The position numbers were made by a program, and so were the translations under genes. Below, piece after piece: positions 1-8,386 of a DNA stretch of 64,000 nucleotides (the stretch's first letter is position 1; each line of letters starts with the position of its first letter). The notes under the pieces are model-generated. The model was not told the origin of the DNA. It saw only the letters and a list, made by a program, of their open reading frames with translations, and searched no databases. Source of the DNA: CAG-411 sp963643465 (GTDB lineage Bacteria; Bacillota; Clostridia; Lachnospirales; Lachnospiraceae); NCBI GenBank assembly GCA_963643465.1, contig CAVIJT010000002.1:62001-126000 (forward strand), in the 5' to 3' direction.

Positions 1-56
1 ACACCTCAAGAAATCACAAGATACTCCTTTGATTTGCGCGCTTAAGACCTTCACAG

Positions 57-93
57 AAAAAGACCATCAGTTAAAAACTGATGGTCTTTTTCT
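57..93 (-). terminator. bidirectional rho-independent terminator
   Basis: Perfect inverted repeat GACCATCAGTT/AACTGATGGTC flanked by A-run on the left and T-run on the right. It lies just after the stop of the leftward DUF2225 gene, so it ends the glnS-DUF2225 transcript. The first 56 bases hold nothing I can assign. Confidence 0.9.
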
Positions 94-96
94 ATA

Positions 97-957
97 CTAT
101 TTTGCTGCTTCTGCTGCATCTTTCTGTTTCTTTACCAAGTCCTTTACTTCTCTTGCACGTTCTTTCATACGTTCACCAGCAGAACGACTGGTAATAATGC
201 TAGATGCTAATCTAGCCGCCTCATCTAATTTTCCAATTCTACGAGCCAACTCTGCACATAAATACATTACAGTATTCTCATCCATTCCGCACATTGGGAA
301 GGCTTCCTTTGAAAATGCAGAACTAAATCCTTCATACGCATTCTGCAAACACTCTAACTCTTCTACATGCAATTTTTTTAATACTTCATCTTTATTTTCT
401 GTATCAGCAGGAAGATTCTCTGCTTTTCCACGAATCGCCCATCCCATCTTAAGACAAACATAGGCTTTCTCGCTGTCTTTGCCGTTCTTAATTACGGTAC
501 TTGCCAAAACCAATTTGTAACGTAAAATAGCATCATCATAGCTATACGCACCTTCTGGCTGCTCAATCCCCTTAAAGTTGTCGCAAATCTTTTCTCGAAT
601 CAACTTCTCTTGTACAGTAGCAAGTGGTTGCTTTACAAATCGAGACAATGTTGCATATCCACAATGCGGACACACAACTGGATCATATTTCACAGCATCT
701 GCCATATCATAAATCGCACGTAAATCAAGTTCCTGTTTTACCAGTTTATTCTTTCCTGCTTTGATAGACTTACTCTGAAATTCCTTTCCACACACAACAC
801 AAGTATAAGTTCTGTCCAGTAACACATCAATCTCTGATCTTTGTTGCGTAACAGGCGCACCTGCTGCCGCTTGCTCCTTTGGTGCCTCCTTCTCGAATAC
901 ATCTTCCTCTTTCATCTTACCAAGTCCCAATGACTCTAATCCTGAAAATAACCCCAT
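97..957 (-). CDS. DUF2225 family zinc-binding protein
   Basis: A 286-residue soluble protein of the DUF2225 family, whose function is unknown. Seen: two CxxC pairs typical of this family, C53/C56 (YTCVVCGKEF) and C96/C99 (VVCPHCGYA), which probably bind one zinc. The C-terminal half is helical and TPR-like (CLQNAYEGFSSAFSKE, LCAELARRIGKLDEAARLA). There is no signal peptide or membrane segment. The first 40 residues are a low-complexity linker. It starts 18 bases after glnS on the same strand and shares its terminator, so it is probably cotranscribed with glnS. The family assignment is firm; a biochemical role cannot be given. Confidence 0.85.
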   Translation of the reverse strand: MGLFSGLESLGLGKMKEEDVFEKEAPKEQAAAGAPVTQQRSEIDVLLDRTYTCVVCGKEFQSKSIKAGKNKLVKQELDLRAIYDMADAVKYDPVVCPHCGYATLSRFVKQPLATVQEKLIREKICDNFKGIEQPEGAYSYDDAILRYKLVLASTVIKNGKDSEKAYVCLKMGWAIRGKAENLPADTENKDEVLKKLHVEELECLQNAYEGFSSAFSKEAFPMCGMDENTVMYLCAELARRIGKLDEAARLASSIITSRSAGERMKERAREVKDLVKKQKDAAEAAK

Positions 958-975
958 ATTCTTATCCCCCTTCTT

Positions 976-2652
976 TTATGCTGGTTTATACGAACTCTTT
1001 AAAGAAACAATTCGATTAAACACAAGCTGTTCCTCTGTGCTGTCTTTTGCATCGACACAAAAATATCCCTGTCTTACAAATTGAAAACTGTCGTATGCCT
1101 TTGCATCTGCTAAAGTTGGCTCTACCCAACAATTTTCTAGTATCTGAAGCGAGTTTGGATTTAAATTGATATTTCCATCCTCGTCATACACACCCTTCTC
1201 TTCATCTACAATATTCTCATAGAGACGAACCACCGCTGGCACTGCAGTAGTAGCTTCCACCCAATGAATGGTTCCCTTTACCTTACGCCCAGTAAATCCA
1301 GTTCCACATTTTGTCTCTGGATCATAGGTACAGTGAATCTCTGTTACTTTTCCATTGTCATCCGTAACATACTCTTCACACTTAACAAAATATGCGTTCA
1401 TTAAACGAACTTCATTTCCCGGGAATAAACGGAAATACTTCTTTGGAGGCTCAATCATAAAATCTTCACGGTCAATATAAAGTTCTCTACCAAACGGTAC
1501 CTTTCTACTACCTAATGCCTCGTTCTCCTGATTATTCACCACATCTAAATACTCAATTTGTCCCTCTGGATAATTGGTAATCACAAGTTTAATCGGGTCA
1601 AGCACTGCCATCATTCTGCTACGTTTCAACTTTAAATCTTCACGAATACAATACTCAAGCATTGCATAATCTACAGAACTCTGGCTCTTTGAAACACCAC
1701 ACAATTCCATAAAAGTTCGCAGAGACTCTGGTGTAAATCCCCTTCTTCTAAGTGCAGAAATGGAAACCAGACGAGGGTCATCCCAACCATCTACAATTCC
1801 ATCCTCTACCAGTTTCTTAATATATCTCTTACCTGTAATTACATTCTGTAAATACAGTTTTGCAAACTCAATCTGCTTTGGTGGATTCTCCCACTCAGTC
1901 TCTCGAACAACCCAATCATACAAAGGTCTATGATCTTCAAACTCTAAAGTACAAATAGAGTGTGTTATACCCTCAATGGCATCCTCTAAAGGATGTGCAA
2001 AATCATACATCGGATAAATACACCATTTGTCCCCTGTATTATGATGTGTCATACGAGCCACGCGATAAAGAATTGGATCTCTCATGTTAATATTTGGTGA
2101 CTGCATATCAATCTTTGCACGAAGCACCATAGAACCATCTGGATATTTCCCATCCTTCATCTCTTCAAACAAGCGTAAGTTCTCTTCTACACTTCTATCT
2201 CTATATGGACTGTTCTTACCCGGTTCGGTAAGTGTTCCTCTATATTCTCTCATCTGTTCTGGAGTAAGCTCGCAAACAAATGCCTTTCCCTTTTTAATCA
2301 GCTTTACTGCTGCCTCATACATCTGCTCAAAATAGTTAGATGCGTAAAAGATCTCCTCTTTCTTCTCCCCTGTCAACCATTCTACATCTTCTTTGATTGA
2401 TTGTACAAACTCTGTCCTTTCCTTGGTAGGGTTGGTATCATCAAAACGCAAGTGCCATGCCCCATTATATTTCTTTGCTAAACCAGAATTCAACAAAATC
2501 GATTTTGCATGACCTATATGAAGATATCCGTTTGGCTCTGGTGGAAATCTGGTTACCACATTGGTATAAGTTCCTTCCGCCAAATCTTTATCAATAATCT
2601 GCTCAATGAAATTTTTTGAAATCACTTCGCTCTTTTCTGAAACACTGTCCAC
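976..2652 (-). CDS. glnS: glutaminyl-tRNA synthetase
   Basis: Cytosolic class I aminoacyl-tRNA synthetase that charges tRNA-Gln with glutamine. Seen: the HIGH motif in PPEPNGYLHIGHAKS (about residues 37-51), the GlnRS/GluRS signature LRFDDTNP, and GWDDPRLVSISALRRRGFTP. The KMSKS-equivalent loop reads ITGKRYIKKL where E. coli GlnRS has VMSKRKL. The second half is the two-barrel anticodon-binding region. Length, 558 residues, matches bacterial GlnRS. The start is a GTG with a strong AGGAGG about 7 bases upstream. A promoter lies at 2713-2741. gltX is also in this window, so this organism has separate synthetases for Glu and Gln. Confidence 0.97.
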   Translation of the reverse strand: MDSVSEKSEVISKNFIEQIIDKDLAEGTYTNVVTRFPPEPNGYLHIGHAKSILLNSGLAKKYNGAWHLRFDDTNPTKERTEFVQSIKEDVEWLTGEKKEEIFYASNYFEQMYEAAVKLIKKGKAFVCELTPEQMREYRGTLTEPGKNSPYRDRSVEENLRLFEEMKDGKYPDGSMVLRAKIDMQSPNINMRDPILYRVARMTHHNTGDKWCIYPMYDFAHPLEDAIEGITHSICTLEFEDHRPLYDWVVRETEWENPPKQIEFAKLYLQNVITGKRYIKKLVEDGIVDGWDDPRLVSISALRRRGFTPESLRTFMELCGVSKSQSSVDYAMLEYCIREDLKLKRSRMMAVLDPIKLVITNYPEGQIEYLDVVNNQENEALGSRKVPFGRELYIDREDFMIEPPKKYFRLFPGNEVRLMNAYFVKCEEYVTDDNGKVTEIHCTYDPETKCGTGFTGRKVKGTIHWVEATTAVPAVVRLYENIVDEEKGVYDEDGNINLNPNSLQILENCWVEPTLADAKAYDSFQFVRQGYFCVDAKDSTEEQLVFNRIVSLKSSYKPA

Positions 2653-2712
2653 GATGTCTCCTCCTTAAGTATCCATAAAACTTGTCCGTAAATACGAACT
2701 CTAAGTATACTA

Positions 2713-2741
2713 ATTATAACATACCGTTCCTTACTTTTCAA
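2713..2741 (-). promoter_or_regulatory. sigma-A-type promoter of glnS
   Basis: Minus strand TTGAAA, 17-base spacer, TATAAT; both hexamers are near or at consensus. The predicted start site is about 50 bases upstream of the glnS GTG codon. Confidence 0.8.
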
Positions 2742-2830
2742 GCCGAGCATCTGCGCGAAGGGTTTTCGAAAGGTTTTGAGGACTGAAGCAGCAACACTAC
2801 ACTTTGCCATTTTCTCAAATTATCTGGGTG

Positions 2831-2875
2831 CATTTTTACTCTATAAGGCAAAACTTCCCTATAAAGTCAAAAAAT
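2831..2875. repeat. imperfect palindromic intergenic repeat (copy B)
   Basis: CATTTTTACTCTATAAGG and TTCCCTATAAAGTC form an imperfect palindrome that resembles the element at 25329-25370 (TATTTTTACGCTATAGG ... CCTACAGCGTAAAAAA) in order and spacing. Both copies sit directly beside a terminator. The similarity is visible by eye but not tested statistically. Confidence 0.35.
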
Positions 2876-2897
2876 CCCCATCCTATGGATGGGGATT
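2873..2897 (-). terminator. rho-independent terminator of the wall hydrolase gene
   Basis: Inverted repeat ATCCCCATCC/GGATGGGGAT with a 3-base loop. Read on the minus strand it is followed by TTTTTT, and it starts a few bases after the stop codon of the leftward hydrolase gene. Confidence 0.88.
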
Positions 2898-2903
2898 CGT
2901 CAC

Positions 2904-3707
2904 TTATTTAAATTGATGATTTTTAATTGTCAATCTTGCTCCTGAAACTCTTGTACTAAAATAATAATACGACTTCATATTGTGTGTCTTCGATTTGTAA
3001 GTGACTTTCTTATCGCCGTTCAATGCGGATTTTGCTGCTCTGATACAGGCTTTCTCTGCGGTAGATTTAAACTGACCGGCCTCGTACTTCTTTAATGCCT
3101 TCTTTAGGGAACCATTTCTTGTAGGACCAAACTGATACTTTTGATAAATGACACCTTTCAAGGTGTTAGGGAATGATTTTGAACTTTTACGGTTCATAAT
3201 AACAATGCCTACTGCCTTTTTTCCGGCATATGGTTCACCAACTGCTTCGCAATAAATAATACATGACATCAATTTCAACTCTGACGCCGTATATTTCTTT
3301 TTAGTCTTAGTTTGCTTGCTACTTAATTTTATTGATACAGTTTCTTTTTCCTGCAACACGGCTTCCGAATCTGTCTCAACTACCTCAGCACCTATTTGGG
3401 TACTGTCTGAAACTTCATTGGTCGTATCAATCACTGTGCTGCTCTCTTCTGTAACTGTTGCGGCATTTGATGTATTCTCACTAATTGAAATAGCACTTAC
3501 ACCATTTGCTGCAACGGTCGCATTACTTACTACAACCGCTCCCGCAGTAACTGCGCTTCCTGTTGTAACTTCTACTGTGTCGTTCTCAAATGTCACCTGG
3601 TTGCTTATTACAGTATCATCTGTAGCTGCATGTGCAGTAACAGTATGCTGAGCTGCGGAACAAATACCACACAACATCAAAACTGTAATAATCTTGTTAA
3701 ATTTCAT
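2904..3707 (-). CDS. secreted SleB-type cell wall hydrolase
   Basis: Exported peptidoglycan hydrolase of the SleB/CwlJ (Hydrolase_2) family. Seen: signal peptide MKFNKIITVLMLCGICSAAQ with likely cleavage after AHA (about residue 27); a Ser/Thr/Val-rich linker of about 100 residues; then a C-terminal domain from about 140 with LMSCIIYCEAVGEPYAGKKAVGI, where the Glu in CEAVGEP is the family's expected catalytic glutamate, and the QFGP and SYYYFS motifs. In sporeformers this family acts as spore cortex lytic transglycosylase, but many Lachnospiraceae copies act on vegetative walls, so the process is not certain. Its promoter is at 3819-3847 with a leader of about 105 bases. Confidence 0.85.
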   Translation of the reverse strand: MKFNKIITVLMLCGICSAAQHTVTAHAATDDTVISNQVTFENDTVEVTTGSAVTAGAVVVSNATVAANGVSAISISENTSNAATVTEESSTVIDTTNEVSDSTQIGAEVVETDSEAVLQEKETVSIKLSSKQTKTKKKYTASELKLMSCIIYCEAVGEPYAGKKAVGIVIMNRKSSKSFPNTLKGVIYQKYQFGPTRNGSLKKALKKYEAGQFKSTAEKACIRAAKSALNGDKKVTYKSKTHNMKSYYYFSTRVSGARLTIKNHQFK

Positions 3708-3818
3708 AGATAATCTCCTTTTCCTGCCTCAGTGCAATATGTAATCTTTAACATAAAACACGTTTTCTAATTACTTTTTATTCCCTTGGTCAGTAACAGT
3801 TGCTTACTACAAGTCTAG

Positions 3819-3847
3819 AGTATAGCGGTTGTTTCAAACAAAATCAA
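3819..3847 (-). promoter_or_regulatory. promoter of the wall hydrolase gene
   Basis: Minus strand TTGATT, 17-base spacer, TATACT. The rest of the 3708-4070 gap is an A/T-rich tract (over 80 percent by eye) with only this promoter and the hairpin at 3997-4036. Confidence 0.7.
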
Positions 3848-3996
3848 GCCTCTTTCAAGTTACATTTTTTTACAATTTTTCTTTTTTTCATTTTTTTATA
3901 TACTTTTTAACCAAATTTTAATGTTTTCTTTTTATTTTTTTATTTATTTTGAACATTGCAATTTTTTTAATCTTTTTCTTCATAATGTAACCCCTT

Positions 3997-4036
3997 AAAA
4001 TCTTAGAAACATTTTTGTTAAGTTTGTAAGATTTTT
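3997..4036. terminator. hairpin terminator downstream of hisA
   Basis: Arms AAAATCTTAGAAAC and GTTTGTAAGATTTT pair at 13 of 14 positions around an A/T loop. T-runs flank it on both strands. It starts about 35 bases past the hisA stop on the minus strand. Confidence 0.65.
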
Positions 4037-4070
4037 TTCAGAATTACAAAATATGCACAAAAATCCCAGC

Positions 4071-4862
4071 TTATTCTCTACACTTTTTTAGAACATCTGC
4101 ATAACTCATACCCCCTCCAAATAGGTCTAATGCACTACCCACCGTCACATTAATCCTATTTTTACCAATTGTTTTTAAATCCTGTAAATCCTGAAACGTT
4201 CCAACTCCACCTGCATATGTCAGCACATGTTCCTCGCAAGTAGCCAATAAAGCAACCAACTCCTTTTCTACACCATTTGCTTTTCCTTCCACATCTACAG
4301 CATGTATCAAAAATTCATCGCAATATGTAGCCAGTTCTGTCATTACCTTCTTATTTAAAATGGTATCCGTAAACTTCTGCCAACGGTCCGTAACTACATA
4401 ATACTGTTCTTTCCCTTGTTCATCCTTTTTTTTGCGACAGCTCAAATCAAGAACCAAATGTTCCTTTCCCACTGCACGAACTAATTTTTCTAAATTCTCA
4501 TAATTGATTTTTCCATCTTTAAACACAAAAGAAGTTACCACTACATGAGACGCACCCTCCTGCAAAAATCGCTCTGCATTTTCATCAGTAATACCACCTC
4601 CAACCTGCAAACCTCCCGGATACGCATGTAATGCCAGTTTTGCCTGTTCCACATCCGCCTCATAATATTGACTTCCTACAGGATTAAGCAAAATAATATG
4701 CCCGCCCTTCAAACCATCTTTCTTATACATATTGGCATAAAAAGCTCCATCCTGCTTGGAAACAAAATTTTCCAAAGCCTCATTTCCTTTATCTTTTAAA
4801 CTTCCACCTACAATCTGTTTTACCTTTCCGTTATGTATATCTATGCAAGGTCTAAATTCCAT
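4071..4862 (-). CDS. hisA: eukaryotic-type HisA: ProFAR isomerase (histidine biosynthesis)
   Basis: Phosphoribosylformimino-5-aminoimidazole carboxamide ribotide isomerase, the fourth step of histidine synthesis, a cytosolic TIM barrel. The sequence follows the fungal HIS6 type rather than ordinary bacterial HisA: FRPCIDIHNGKVKQIVGGSL at the N-terminus, LQVGGGI, VLDLSCRKK, EFLIHAVDVEGKANG and LTYAGGV. The Asp in CIDIHNGKVKQIVGG and the Asp in HAVDVEG are in the places of the acid/base pair. 263 residues is normal for this subtype. It stands alone, with no his operon beside it; hisC is 21 kb away. Assignment is from recall of the family, not a search. Confidence 0.88.
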   Translation of the reverse strand: MEFRPCIDIHNGKVKQIVGGSLKDKGNEALENFVSKQDGAFYANMYKKDGLKGGHIILLNPVGSQYYEADVEQAKLALHAYPGGLQVGGGITDENAERFLQEGASHVVVTSFVFKDGKINYENLEKLVRAVGKEHLVLDLSCRKKKDEQGKEQYYVVTDRWQKFTDTILNKKVMTELATYCDEFLIHAVDVEGKANGVEKELVALLATCEEHVLTYAGGVGTFQDLQDLKTIGKNRINVTVGSALDLFGGGMSYADVLKKCRE

Positions 4863-4976
4863 AACTGTTGTCCTCCTTCTTTTTGTTTTTACTTTATAAT
4901 CAAACAGTTACTTTCAATTTACTGAATTATATTCTCCCTGTCAACCTTTCCCTTGGAATAGGTTTTACTTTTTTCC

Positions 4977-5005
4977 TCGACCTTAGTTTCCATTTTTGCT
5001 ATAAT
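4977..5005 (+). promoter_or_regulatory. promoter of the beta-helix gene pair
   Basis: TCGACC, 17-base spacer, perfect TATAAT, about 38 bases before the ATG at 5044. The -35 box is weak. Confidence 0.6.
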
Positions 5006-5043
5006 AAAAGTAAGTATAAATTTTTTTGGGGGAGGGTACTTAC

Positions 5044-6333
5044 ATGAATGTTTTAGAATATTTAGCACAAAAAAAGAATGAGACCATAACTTCTAACTCT
5101 CATCCGCTGACACATAACTCTGCTGCATTCAAATACACCTATTGTTTGGGATTAGGCGTACTGGTGTATGGTTATAAGGAACAATTACCTATTACATTAG
5201 AATGTTTTTCTTCTATATTAGATAGTCTTCATTTAGATCAAGAACAAAGACGAAAAATACCACTTCAAATAAAAAATCATTTTGATTTAAAAATCACAGA
5301 AGTATTTCAGGAAATCGCTTCAAAAGATGAACAATACTGTTTTATCTCTGATTTATATCGCTTGGCCTTTTTTGGACTAATTTCACCTACCTATTGTCAT
5401 GATATTATAGAAGGCTATACTCAAGTTTTTCATTTTACCGCATCTGAAAAACAGTTTTTGAAGGAGTTCACTTCTCTCGGTTTTCAAACCACAACCGAGT
5501 TACAAAAACGAACACTTTCTTTTTATGATACAAAACTAGATTCTGCAGTAACACTATACCAAAATTTTAGAGCGGCAGGATACGATATTTCTACTTCTAT
5601 ATTAGAATATATTTATCCATCCTTTTCTTTAACCAATGAGATTCAAGATTTTGTACTGGACGATGGTTCTATCCAAAGATTTGAATCAAATCTTCGCATC
5701 CGTGGAAATATGGTAATCTCCAATTGCAGTACCGTAATTTTTGACCATGCTAAAGTAAAGTTGGATGGAAAGATTCTTGTAAAAAACGGAAAGATTTTAA
5801 TCAAACATTCCGATATATTCATTGAGCATTGTTCGCAGGATTATGCCATTACCATTGAAGAGGCTCCTGCCATCCGTATAGAAGATACCACTATTGATTG
5901 TAACCATCAATCTGGTTTTCTTAATCAAAACTGTGGACATTTGAAAATACAGCATTGCAATATAAAAAATACATGCAGCAATTATGGAATTTATTTTACC
6001 GGCAATTCTGCAGATGTCAGTACCACTGTTTTCGAAAATTGTGACAATGGCGCACTTTTTAATCATGCAAAAAGCGAATTGTTTATCGGTTCTTCCACTT
6101 TTGTAAATTGCAAAAATGTACATGGTGGTGCTATTCACTCTCGTTCTATTGCAAATACAACTATCTATAATTGCAATTTTCACAATTGCCATGCACAATA
6201 TATCGGTGGTGCTGTTTATTTTGTAAATTTAAAATACGGTCAGAGTGTAATCAACTGTAATTTTGAAAACTGCACTCCACCAGACAGTGCATTATTCAAT
6301 GCTTATAGTAACCGTTCACTTGACTTATATTAA
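5044..6333 (+). CDS. cytoplasmic helical-domain/beta-helix protein A, unknown function
   Basis: A 429-residue protein I do not recognise by name. Residues 1 to about 190 are all-helical, with a segment (FISDLYRLAFFGLISPTY, ASEKQFLKEFTSLGF) that looks like a TerB-type bundle. From about 200 on it is a right-handed parallel beta-helix with rungs such as ISNCSTVIFDHAKV, YNCNFHNCHA and INCNFENCTP, and the VHGGAIHSR/IGGAVYF turns seen in polymorphic outer proteins and pectate-lyase-like folds. There is no signal peptide, anchor or TM, so the Cys-rich helix would stay in the cytosol. I chose ATG 5044 because GGGGGAGGG lies 6 bases upstream; an upstream in-frame TTG has no ribosome binding site. A larger paralogue follows at 6427. 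Confidence 0.75.
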   Translation: MNVLEYLAQKKNETITSNSHPLTHNSAAFKYTYCLGLGVLVYGYKEQLPITLECFSSILDSLHLDQEQRRKIPLQIKNHFDLKITEVFQEIASKDEQYCFISDLYRLAFFGLISPTYCHDIIEGYTQVFHFTASEKQFLKEFTSLGFQTTTELQKRTLSFYDTKLDSAVTLYQNFRAAGYDISTSILEYIYPSFSLTNEIQDFVLDDGSIQRFESNLRIRGNMVISNCSTVIFDHAKVKLDGKILVKNGKILIKHSDIFIEHCSQDYAITIEEAPAIRIEDTTIDCNHQSGFLNQNCGHLKIQHCNIKNTCSNYGIYFTGNSADVSTTVFENCDNGALFNHAKSELFIGSSTFVNCKNVHGGAIHSRSIANTTIYNCNFHNCHAQYIGGAVYFVNLKYGQSVINCNFENCTPPDSALFNAYSNRSLDLY

Positions 6334-6341
6334 TATGAGTT

Positions 6342-6387
6342 GCAAAACTTTCTATATACAATATGTATTATATATAGAAGGTTTTGC
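6342..6387 (+). other. intergenic hairpin between the two beta-helix genes
   Basis: Arms GCAAAACTTTCTATATA and TATATAGAAGGTTTTGC pair over 17 positions with one G-T wobble and a 12-base loop. No T-run follows, so it is more likely an mRNA processing or stability element, or a partial terminator that sets the ratio of the two proteins. Confidence 0.6.
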
Positions 6388-6426
6388 TATTACCTACTTC
6401 ATTAACAGACAGAGAGGAGAGCTTGT

Positions 6427-8292
6427 ATGCGTATCGGAACGCTAACTAAATTTAACCGTAAGAAAAATTTGTGGATTTCCAGAAAGCATCCACTCTATAT
6501 GGAAAATATCGGTTTTAAAACTTTATACGCAGCATCTGTCCTTATGCATGCACGTCTAAATCATTCCGTAAATCCATTCAGCAATTTTGAATTTGAACGA
6601 CTTATTACCAAAGGACTTAATCTCACATCAAAGGAAACCATTTCCATGATGAATCTGGCAAAAGATGTGCAGTTTTTGATTGATGAAATTGTTCTTGCAT
6701 TAGATACCACAGAAAAGAAATTGTATTTTCTATTTGATTTATACAATGTATCTATGAATGAATATCATATTTCTGACAGCGAACAAAAATCTTTAGACCT
6801 TTTTGCAGATTTACTAGAAGTAACAAGTGATGAGAAGAATTTGATTTTACAATTTATCTCTTCTGCATACTGTCAGGAATACGACAATTGTCTGTCCTTA
6901 TTCAAACAGATGCATTTACGAAATTGGCCTGTGACTATGGCAGATTTATCCTATTATATGCTCAATTATCCTTATACACAGGAAATTTACCCTGAGCAGA
7001 TAAAAAATAATTCTACTTATCATTTCAGGGGGACTTGTGTATTTCATGGAACGATTGAGATACCAAATAATTGCGTGGTTCATATTGCTAATGCGGTTGT
7101 AAAAGTAGAACGAAACTTTCAAGTTCGAGGCGGTACATTAATTATTGAAAATAGTTGGGTTGATTTTTCCAAGGATGTAAAAAGCGAAGAGTTTGATCAT
7201 ATTTTTATTTCCAGCCACCGCTATTCTGACATTCAATTTAAAAACAGCACATTTCAATGTTGTCACAATGGCGGATTGCTTTTTGCTTCTCATACCAATG
7301 CAAAAATAGAACATTGCACCATTCGAGATACCAGTTTTGTCTCTGGTGTATCTGCAAACGGAGAAAGTTTACACGTAAATCATTGTACCTTTAAAAATTG
7401 TTTTTCCAAACAAAACGGTGGCGCAATTTTTATCCAAAAAGGTGCCTGCCAAATTATGAACTGCGACTTTACTAATTGCAATTCTCACAACGGCGGGGCC
7501 ATTTTTGCAAATAAGCATACGATGATTTCTAACTGCTATTTTGATAATTGTTGTGCAGTAGAGTATGGAAGTGCTATTTATTATAATGGAGAAATTCGCT
7601 CCAATATTGAAAAATGCGATTATAGCAACTGTTATCCAAAAGACGATGTGATTGTTCAGCTAATTACAGGCAAACACGACTATACCGTTGCCAACGATAT
7701 GACCATTCGATACTCTACTATTTTTGCCTGTCCAGTATTAATACGAGAGTACGGAATTCTTCAAATTGAGAATGCTACCCTCTACCTTAGATACCCCATT
7801 CTTTGTCAGGGAATTTTGAACATGAAAAACAGCAAAGCAGTGGGAATCAATTTTGAAGGTCGAGATTTATTTGCATTTGAGACACCAAAAAGCTGCCACT
7901 TTTCCGGTTGTGAATTCGACGGTTCGGAAGAACATGGTATTTTTAGGGCAGTACGAGCACGTTTACACATTCATGGATGTATTTTCCGAAACACTGCTCA
8001 TGGACGTGCCATATATAATGCTTTTTTACCAGTTATTGACGGATGTGTATTTTCCTATTGTCAGGAAGGCGCCTTATATTGTCATGCAGGAAAAATTACC
8101 AATTCCCAATTTATCAACTGCAAAGCCAGAAGCGGTGCCGGTATCATTATGTATGGCGCCAGAGGGAAAGTGGAACATTGCCACTTCCAGCACTGCATAT
8201 CCAGTTATAGTGGCGGAGCTATTGATATATCCGGCAGTTACCATATTGTTGGATGTACTTATGAAGACTGCCATCCAAACAATGTTTCATAA
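6427..8292 (+). CDS. cytoplasmic helical-domain/beta-helix protein B, unknown function
   Basis: A 621-residue paralogue of the protein at 5044, with the same order of parts. The N-terminal ~190 residues are helical and contain YFLFDLYNVSMNEYHISDSE followed by SLDLFADLLEVTSDEKN, a pattern like the TerB tellurite-resistance fold (inference). Two blocks of beta-helix follow (about 200-415 and 430-620), with repeats of NC-x-F-x-NC type (NHCTFKNCFS, MNCDFTNCNS, SNCYFDNCCA) and NGGAIF turns. There is no signal peptide. The ATG has AGAGAGGAG 6-7 bases upstream. It lies 93 bases after its partner, and a hairpin but no clear terminator separates them, so cotranscription is likely. Possible roles include a scaffold, metal binding or a phage/stress response; none can be shown. 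Confidence 0.75.
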   Translation: MRIGTLTKFNRKKNLWISRKHPLYMENIGFKTLYAASVLMHARLNHSVNPFSNFEFERLITKGLNLTSKETISMMNLAKDVQFLIDEIVLALDTTEKKLYFLFDLYNVSMNEYHISDSEQKSLDLFADLLEVTSDEKNLILQFISSAYCQEYDNCLSLFKQMHLRNWPVTMADLSYYMLNYPYTQEIYPEQIKNNSTYHFRGTCVFHGTIEIPNNCVVHIANAVVKVERNFQVRGGTLIIENSWVDFSKDVKSEEFDHIFISSHRYSDIQFKNSTFQCCHNGGLLFASHTNAKIEHCTIRDTSFVSGVSANGESLHVNHCTFKNCFSKQNGGAIFIQKGACQIMNCDFTNCNSHNGGAIFANKHTMISNCYFDNCCAVEYGSAIYYNGEIRSNIEKCDYSNCYPKDDVIVQLITGKHDYTVANDMTIRYSTIFACPVLIREYGILQIENATLYLRYPILCQGILNMKNSKAVGINFEGRDLFAFETPKSCHFSGCEFDGSEEHGIFRAVRARLHIHGCIFRNTAHGRAIYNAFLPVIDGCVFSYCQEGALYCHAGKITNSQFINCKARSGAGIIMYGARGKVEHCHFQHCISSYSGGAIDISGSYHIVGCTYEDCHPNNVS

Positions 8293-8325
8293 TCGGCGAA
8301 TGATTAAATAGATATAATTAATTCT

Positions 8326-8360
8326 TAAGAGGGAGTTTACTCAAAACAAACTCCCTCTTA
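8326..8360. terminator. bidirectional terminator between convergent genes
   Basis: Perfect arms TAAGAGGGAGTTT and AAACTCCCTCTTA with a 9-base loop, placed between the rightward beta-helix gene and the leftward HAD gene. Confidence 0.85.
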
Positions 8361-8386
8361 TATTAATTATAGAAGAAACTCCATTT

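Noticed and set aside
29..463. 144-codon frame on the plus strand at the left edge
   Set aside because: It is antisense to the DUF2225 gene and crosses its terminator; it has a Phe/Ser-rich composition typical of antisense frames.
2653..2712. Riboswitch or T-box in the glnS leader
   Set aside because: The predicted leader is only about 50 bases long, too short for a T-box, and shows no known motif.
2622..2810. Open frame of 62 codons on the minus strand upstream of glnS
   Set aside because: It overlaps the glnS promoter and start, has no ribosome binding site and no protein-like composition.
5797..6198. 133-codon minus-strand frame inside beta-helix gene A
   Set aside because: Antisense to a well-supported gene with repeat structure; no ribosome binding site.
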